From positions 15,595 to 34,979 of the forward strand of contig MERZ01000269.1 in NCBI GenBank assembly GCA_001770785.1: 19,385 nucleotides of DNA, given 5' to 3'. Positions 15,757-19,385 of the stretch are shown piece by piece (position 1 is the first letter of the stretch; each line of letters starts with the position of its first letter). Under the pieces are notes generated by a model, which saw nothing but the letters and a program-made list of their open reading frames with translations, searched no databases and was not told the DNA's origin. The stretch is from Burkholderiales bacterium RIFCSPHIGHO2_12_FULL_61_11. Lineage in GTDB: Bacteria; Pseudomonadota; Gammaproteobacteria; Burkholderiales; Burkholderiaceae_C. The position numbers and the translations under genes are program-made.

Positions 15757-15778
15757 CCAGCCGTCGAGCTGGTTTTTT
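15757..15778 (+). terminator. Rho-independent terminator with no recognised upstream gene
   Basis: CCAGC-cgtcga-GCTGG followed immediately by TTTTTT is a compact intrinsic terminator for + strand transcription. The nearest + strand protein gene upstream is ligD, more than 4 kb away, so it implies an unannotated + strand transcript, perhaps a small RNA beginning near the TTGACA at 15593-15598. Confidence 0.5.
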
Positions 15779-15878
15779 AGCCTGTGCCGTTACGCGGTAA
15801 CAAAGCCGGTAGAGCTTGTTTTGTGGCTTGGCCACCGGGTAACAGAACGCCTTGGGATGGTTCCCCTCGTCCTTCTAA

Positions 15879-15897
15879 TGCTATTGTTTTAATAGCT
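15879..15897. repeat. TGCTATT-gtttt-AATAGCT intergenic hairpin motif
   Basis: Inverted repeat of the TGCTAT...ATAGCT type with 6- to 7-bp arms, just downstream of tRNA-Arg on the minus strand. It is a better copy of the motif seen at 3948-3974. Confidence 0.5.
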
Positions 15898-15914
15898 ACA
15901 AATCAACTCTTTAT

Positions 15915-15991
<77 letters not shown>

Positions 15992-15995
15992 ATAT

Positions 15996-16024
15996 AAAAA
16001 AAGCCCACGAAGTGAGCTTTTTTT
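15996..16024 (-). terminator. Intrinsic terminator between the two tRNA genes
   Basis: On the minus strand, GCTCAC-ttc-GTGGGC (one mismatch) is flanked by seven A before and seven T after, giving a typical intrinsic, potentially bidirectional terminator just after tRNA-Pro. It would end the tRNA-Pro transcript before tRNA-Arg unless read-through occurs. Confidence 0.6.
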
Positions 16025-16036
16025 AATGGATTTTTT

Positions 16037-16113
16037 TGGTCGGAGTACAAGGATTCGAACCTTGGACCCCCTGGTCCCAAACCAGGTGCGCTACCAGGCT
16101 GCGCCACACTCCG
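16037..16113 (-). tRNA. tRNA-Pro (anticodon TGG)
   Basis: A complete 77-nt tRNA on the minus strand. The acceptor CGGAGTG pairs with TACTCCG (last pair G-U), followed by discriminator A and encoded CCA. The D arm is GGCGCAGCCTGGTAGCGC, the anticodon arm CCTGG-TTTGGGA-CCAGG carries TGG (reads CCA and probably other Pro codons), and the T arm has GGTTCGAATCC. A consensus -10 box lies just upstream. Confidence 0.97.
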
Positions 16114-16124
16114 CCAAGCGACAA

Positions 16125-16130
16125 ATTATA
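16125..16130 (-). promoter_or_regulatory. -10 box of the tRNA-Pro promoter
   Basis: A perfect TATAAT on the minus strand lies 11 bp upstream of the tRNA 5' end, which predicts a leader of only about 5 nt. The -35 is poor (TGCTCA about 18 bp further upstream). Confidence 0.6.
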
Positions 16131-16336
16131 GCCCGAAAAAATCAGAATTGAGCACCCGGGTCCAATTTTTCGCAGCGTGTCCCAGCAGAACCTGGTCAAT
16201 CGCACCTTGGGAAGGCCCGGATCATCCGTGCTCGAGCGCAGCGCCGGCAGGGCCTGGCCGCCCATCTCCTATCCTGGTTTTCAGCCGGGCGTTGACAGAG
16301 GGAGCCATTTCCGAGCGCGATCAATGTGCCCTCTGA

Positions 16337-16350
16337 TTGACACAGATCAA
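16337..16350 (+). promoter_or_regulatory. FNR/ANR-type box upstream of ubiU
   Basis: TTGAC-ACAG-ATCAA matches the FNR consensus TTGAT-N4-ATCAA at 9 of 10 positions. Its centre (16343.5) lies 41.5 bp before 16385, the start point predicted from the TATTAT -10 box at 16373-16378, which is the class II activation geometry. Low-oxygen induction of the ubi operon is the expected outcome. Confidence 0.75.
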
Positions 16351-16372
16351 CGGTCATCGTCACAGATCAGCG

Positions 16373-16378
16373 TATTAT
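16373..16378 (+). promoter_or_regulatory. -10 box of the ubi operon promoter
   Basis: TATTAT, spaced so that a transcript starting near 16385 puts the FNR box at -41.5. No -35 hexamer is needed or seen at such promoters. The leader before ubiU would be about 50 nt. Confidence 0.6.
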
Positions 16379-16435
16379 TTTTTGTTTCGTGATCGCCCCG
16401 TTTTCTGAGGCGCTCATCATCAGACTTACACCGCC

Positions 16436-17503
16436 ATGGAATCTTCAACGCTTCTTACCCATGCCTCGGGGCCTGCCGACCCTGCCGTCGGCCACCCGAC
16501 CCCCCTGGAACTGGTCTGCCCAGCCGGCAGCCTGCCGGCCCTGAAAGCTGCCGTCGACAACGGCGCGAGCTGTGTCTACCTGGGCCTGCGTGACGCGACC
16601 AACGCGCGCAATTTCGCCGGCCTCAATTTCGACGAGGCTGCCATCGCCGCAGGCGTGCGCTATGCCCATGAGCACGGTTGCAAGGTGTTCATGGCACTCA
16701 ATACCTACCCGCAGGCGTCCCATTCCGAACCTTGGCGCACGGCGCTGGACAAGGCGGTGGATCTGGGCGTGAATGCCGTCCTCCTGGCCGACCCGGGTCT
16801 CATGCAGTATGCCGCCACGCGCTATCCGCAACTGCGCCTGCACCTGTCGGTGCAAGGCTCGGCCACCAATTACGACGCCATCAACTTTTACCGCGAGCAG
16901 TTCGGCGTGGTGCGCGCCGTGCTGCCGCGCGTGCTGTCGCTGGCGCAGGTGGAGCAGGTGATCGACAAGACGTCGGTGGAGATCGAGGTCTTCGGCTTTG
17001 GCAGCCTTTGTGTCATGGTGGAGGGCCGCTGCGCGCTGTCATCCTATGTGACGGGCGAGGCACCCAACACGCACGGCGTGTGCTCGCCGCCCAAGGCTGT
17101 GCGCTGGCAGGAAACACCCAAGGGCCTGGAGTCGCGCCTCAATGGCGTGCTCATTGATCGCTATGCCGATGGCGAAAACGCCGGCTACCCGACGCTGTGC
17201 AAGGGACGCTTCGACGTGGAGCAGGATGAAAGCTATTACGCCATCGAGGAGCCCACCAGCCTGAACACGCTGGAGTTGTTGCCGCAACTCCTGAAGATGG
17301 GCGTGCGCGCCATCAAGATCGAGGGGCGCCAGCGCAGCCCGGCCTATGTGGCGCAGGTGACCAAGGTATGGCGTGAAGCGATTGACCATTGTGTTGCCAA
17401 TCCGCACCGTTATGCGCCCAAGCCGGCGTGGATGACCAGCCTCGATAAAGTGGCCGAGGGCCAGCAGCACACGCTGGGCGCCTACCACAGGCCCTGGAAA
17501 TAA
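16436..17503 (+). CDS. ubiU: Oxygen-independent ubiquinone hydroxylation protein UbiU (peptidase U32 family)
   Basis: A 355-residue U32-family protein that, as a heterodimer with UbiV, is needed for O2-independent hydroxylation in ubiquinone synthesis. The four [4Fe-4S] cysteines are at C192, C199, C216 and C255 (SLCVMVEGRC, GVCSPP, TLCKGRF), exactly the spacing of E. coli UbiU C169, C176, C193 and C232. Other family hallmarks are LVCPAGSLPALKAAVDNGA, TNARNFAGLNF and IKIEGRQRSPAYV. The protein carries about 23 extra N-terminal residues before the LVCPAG motif compared with E. coli; no internal start near that motif exists, so the extension seems real. It is the first gene of an operon behind an FNR-type promoter. 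The ATG at 16436 has a poor ribosome site. Despite the family name, protease activity is not expected. Confidence 0.95.
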   Translation: MESSTLLTHASGPADPAVGHPTPLELVCPAGSLPALKAAVDNGASCVYLGLRDATNARNFAGLNFDEAAIAAGVRYAHEHGCKVFMALNTYPQASHSEPWRTALDKAVDLGVNAVLLADPGLMQYAATRYPQLRLHLSVQGSATNYDAINFYREQFGVVRAVLPRVLSLAQVEQVIDKTSVEIEVFGFGSLCVMVEGRCALSSYVTGEAPNTHGVCSPPKAVRWQETPKGLESRLNGVLIDRYADGENAGYPTLCKGRFDVEQDESYYAIEEPTSLNTLELLPQLLKMGVRAIKIEGRQRSPAYVAQVTKVWREAIDHCVANPHRYAPKPAWMTSLDKVAEGQQHTLGAYHRPWK

Positions 17504-17551
17504 TTTCTTGAACCAACCAACCACTGGCCGGGAAGGCCGGAAACCCGCACC

Positions 17552-18472
17552 ATGAAACTTGCCCTGGGCCCATTGCTGTACTACTGGCAGCGCGATGCTG
17601 TTTTTGCCTTTTACAACGCCATGGCCGCGACGCCGGTCGATGTGGTGTACCTTGGCGAGACCGTCTGCTCGCGCCGTCATGAGCTTCGCCTGGCCGACTG
17701 GCTGGAGATTGCCGCACGCCTGCAGGGTGCGGGCAAGGAGGTGGTGCTTTCCACGCAGGTGCTGCTGGAGTCTGGCACCGATGTCAGCACGATGCACCGG
17801 ATCACGGGCAACGGCGACTTCCGGGTCGAAGCCAACGACATGGGCGCCGTGCACTGCTTGGCGGGCAAGGTGCCGTTTGTGGCCGGGCCGCACCTCAACC
17901 TCTACAACCTGGCCTCACTGCAATGGATGGTCACCCTGGGGGCCAGCCGCTGGGTCATGCCGCTGGAGATGAAACGCGACGATCTGGCCCTGCTGCAGCA
18001 AGGCCGCCCCGCCGGGCTGCAGACCGAGGTCTTTGCCTATGGCCGCATGCCGCTGGCCTATTCGGCGCGCTGCTTCACGGCTCGGCACCGCAACCTGCCC
18101 AAGGACGACTGCCGTTTCAGTTGCCTGGATCACCCCGACGGCCTGATGCTCAAGACGCGCGAGCGCGAAGAATTTCTGGTGCTCAACGGGACGCAAACGC
18201 AGTCCGCGCGGGTCTACAACCTGGTCAACGAGCTGGATGACATGCGCGCGCTGGGGGTTGATGTGCTTCGCCTGAGCCCGCAGGCGCAGCACACCGCGGA
18301 GGTGATCGAGGTATTCGATGCCGCGCGCAAGCAGGCGCTGGGACCGCAGGAGGCACTGGCGCGCTTGCAGCCACTCATGCCTGACCAGATATGTAATGGC
18401 TTCTGGCACGGCCGCCCGGGTATGGCGCAGGTGACGCCAGCCACACAAGTGGCGCAGAGCGTGGTAGTCTGA
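17552..18472 (+). CDS. ubiV: Oxygen-independent ubiquinone hydroxylation protein UbiV
   Basis: A 306-residue U32-family partner of UbiU. The iron-sulfur ligands are conserved: C39 ([10 protein letters not shown]), then C174, C187 and C191 ([16 protein letters not shown]), matching the E. coli UbiV pattern C39, C180, C193, C197 in spacing. Additional family motifs are [12 protein letters not shown] at the start, [12 protein letters not shown] and [16 protein letters not shown]. It begins 48 bp after ubiU. With UbiU it is thought to hydroxylate the quinone ring using prephenate as oxygen donor, so that ubiquinone can be made without O2 for anaerobic respiration. trhA follows after 5 bp. Confidence 0.95.
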   Translation: MKLALGPLLYYWQRDAVFAFYNAMAATPVDVVYLGETVCSRRHELRLADWLEIAARLQGAGKEVVLSTQVLLESGTDVSTMHRITGNGDFRVEANDMGAVHCLAGKVPFVAGPHLNLYNLASLQWMVTLGASRWVMPLEMKRDDLALLQQGRPAGLQTEVFAYGRMPLAYSARCFTARHRNLPKDDCRFSCLDHPDGLMLKTREREEFLVLNGTQTQSARVYNLVNELDDMRALGVDVLRLSPQAQHTAEVIEVFDAARKQALGPQEALARLQPLMPDQICNGFWHGRPGMAQVTPATQVAQSVVV

Positions 18473-18477
18473 GCGTC

Positions 18478-19095
18478 ATGTACTACGGAGAGCGCTTCAA
18501 CAGCATCAGTCACCTCTTGGGAGCGGCTCTGGCGGTCGCTGGCTCATCGCTGCTGATCGTGCTCGCGGCGCGCCTGGGCGACCCCTGGAAAATTGTCAGC
18601 TTCAGCGTTTACGGCAGCATGCTGGTGGTGTTGTACGTGTTTTCCACGCTCTACCACAGCGTGCGTGGCCGTGCCAAGGATGTACTGCGCAAGTTTGACC
18701 ACTGCTCCATCTATTTGCTCATTGCCGGCAGCTACACGCCGTTTGCGCTGGTGTCGCTGCGCGGGGCCTGGGGCTGGTCGCTGCTGGGCGTGGTGTGGGG
18801 CTTGGGCCTGTTCGGCATCCTGCAGGAGATATGGCTCGCCAAGGGCGCGCGCGTGCTCTCGCTCGTCATCTATGTCCTCATGGGCTGGCTGGCCCTGGTG
18901 GCGGTATCACCGCTATGGCAAGCCCTGACGCCCGCAGGCTTTGCCTGGCTGGCTGCCGGCGGGGTTTTCTACACCGTGGGAATATTTTTTTATGCCACCG
19001 ACCACAAGCTGCGCCACGGCCATGGCCTGTGGCACCTGTTTGTGCTTGCCGGCAGCATCTGCCATTTTTTTACTGTGCTGCTCTACGTGGCCTGA
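18478..19095 (+). CDS. trhA: Hemolysin III / TrhA family seven-helix membrane protein
   Basis: A 205-residue inner-membrane protein of the hemolysin III (PAQR-related) family with seven predicted helices. The conserved metal-site motifs are present: STLYHSV (about residues 57-63), RKFDHCSIYLLIAGSYTPF in the second third, and C-terminal GHGLWHLFVLAGSICHFF. Members such as E. coli TrhA are linked to membrane-energy homeostasis; true haemolysin activity is doubtful. It starts 5 bp after ubiV and ends 14 bp before ubiT, on the same strand, so it is an integral cistron of the ubi operon. That placement between ubiV and ubiT is unusual compared with the enterobacterial ubiUV/ubiT arrangement. Family assignment is firm; the role in quinone synthesis is inferred only from position. 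Confidence 0.92.
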   Translation: MYYGERFNSISHLLGAALAVAGSSLLIVLAARLGDPWKIVSFSVYGSMLVVLYVFSTLYHSVRGRAKDVLRKFDHCSIYLLIAGSYTPFALVSLRGAWGWSLLGVVWGLGLFGILQEIWLAKGARVLSLVIYVLMGWLALVAVSPLWQALTPAGFAWLAAGGVFYTVGIFFYATDHKLRHGHGLWHLFVLAGSICHFFTVLLYVA

Positions 19096-19109
19096 CTGTC
19101 TGGATCGCC

Positions 19110-19385
19110 ATGAAATCGCCCTCTTCCTTTGTGCTGCCAGAACGCTTGGGAGCGTTGCTGGGACGCCTGCCGGCCTATCCGGGTTCGGCGCTGCTGGTGA
19201 GCGCGCTCAATCTCGGGCTGGCGCAGCACCTTCCGACTGACGTGCTCCAGTTGCTGCTGTACAAAAAGCTGCGCATCCATGTTCGCGATGCGCGCCTGAC
19301 GTTTGATTTCGAATGGACCGGTCAGCGCTTCGCGGCCTGCCCCAAGCAGCAAGGCACCGACCTGACCATCGCTGCCAGCGCGCAT
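19110..19385 (+). CDS. ubiT: UbiT, SCP2-domain ubiquinone biosynthesis accessory factor, 3' end outside window
   Basis: The first 92 codons of a gene that continues past the window. The ATG at 19110 opens 14 bp after the trhA stop. The visible part contains the SCP2-like lipid-binding domain: an N-terminal helix (FVLPERLGALLGRLP), a second helix, and the strand LRIHVRDARLTFDFEW (54-69), which matches LSIHVRDIDLQWFT of E. coli YhbT/UbiT. UbiT is the third protein of the O2-independent ubiquinone pathway, a lipid-binding partner thought to scaffold anaerobic Ubi enzymes in place of UbiJ. The frame is intact to the edge. Confidence 0.85.
   Translation, partial: MKSPSSFVLPERLGALLGRLPAYPGSALLVSALNLGLAQHLPTDVLQLLLYKKLRIHVRDARLTFDFEWTGQRFAACPKQQGTDLTIAASAH

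Larger units (their letters stand above)
16114..16435. other. Intergenic region between tRNA-Pro and ubiU
   Basis: This 322-bp stretch carries the divergent promoters of tRNA-Pro (minus) and the ubi operon (plus). Between about 16150 and 16330 no gene, repeat or convincing site was found; TTGACA at 16292-16297 has no matching -10. The FNR-type promoter occupies 16337-16378. Confidence 0.5.

Noticed and set aside
15593..15892. Plus-strand protein of 99 residues starting with TTG
   Set aside because: It reads through an intrinsic terminator, has no ribosome site and no recognisable domain.
17039..17893. Minus-strand open frame of 284 codons opposite ubiU/ubiV
   Set aside because: Overlaps two genes whose Fe-S cysteine spacing matches known proteins, so the minus frame is a shadow.

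Overview
The window is GC-rich bacterial DNA whose protein families (Crp/Fnr regulator, crotonase and acyl-CoA dehydrogenase genes, YfcG-type GST, Ku/LigD, ubiUV) and small TGCTAT...TAGCT intergenic motifs point to a betaproteobacterium, most likely a member of the Comamonadaceae such as a Polaromonas/Rhodoferax-like strain. The assignment rests on gene content and recognition of motifs, not on a search.

Layout. (1) 1-3924, + strand: the end of a crotonase-superfamily gene, a Crp/Fnr-type regulator, an APH-like small-molecule kinase and an acyl-CoA dehydrogenase. The kinase/dehydrogenase pair is the two-gene equivalent of the fused animal ACAD10/ACAD11 proteins and resembles LvaA/LvaC of levulinate catabolism, so 4-hydroxyacyl-CoA breakdown is a reasonable hypothesis. 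(2) 4064-4768, +: a YfcG-type (Nu-class) glutathione-dependent oxidoreductase with its own promoter candidate. (3) 4860-7428, - strand: a two-gene unit of a polysaccharide pyruvyl transferase-family protein and an FAD-dependent oxidoreductase, not recognised as a known pathway. (4) 7718-11303, +: Ku and a three-domain LigD, a complete two-protein bacterial NHEJ system, followed directly by an extragenic repeat cluster (11290-11560). (5) 11580-12337, -: a small secreted protein followed by a four-helix membrane protein. (6) 12691-15237, -: an alpha-glucan phosphorylase. (7) 15238-16435: a region without a confident protein gene, containing tRNA-Arg(TCT), tRNA-Pro(TGG), a terminator between them, an orphan + strand terminator and an unexplained open frame. 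(8) 16436-19385, +: ubiU, ubiV, a hemolysin III/TrhA-family membrane protein and the first 92 codons of ubiT, behind an FNR-type box with class II promoter geometry. This is the oxygen-independent ubiquinone pathway.

The strongest observations are the FNR-box promoter plus Fe-S cysteine conservation of the ubiUV operon with TrhA inserted before ubiT, the split ACAD10/11-like module led by its own Crp/Fnr regulator, and the unexplained pyruvyl transferase/flavoprotein pair. No CRISPR array, rRNA, insertion sequence or phage gene was seen.
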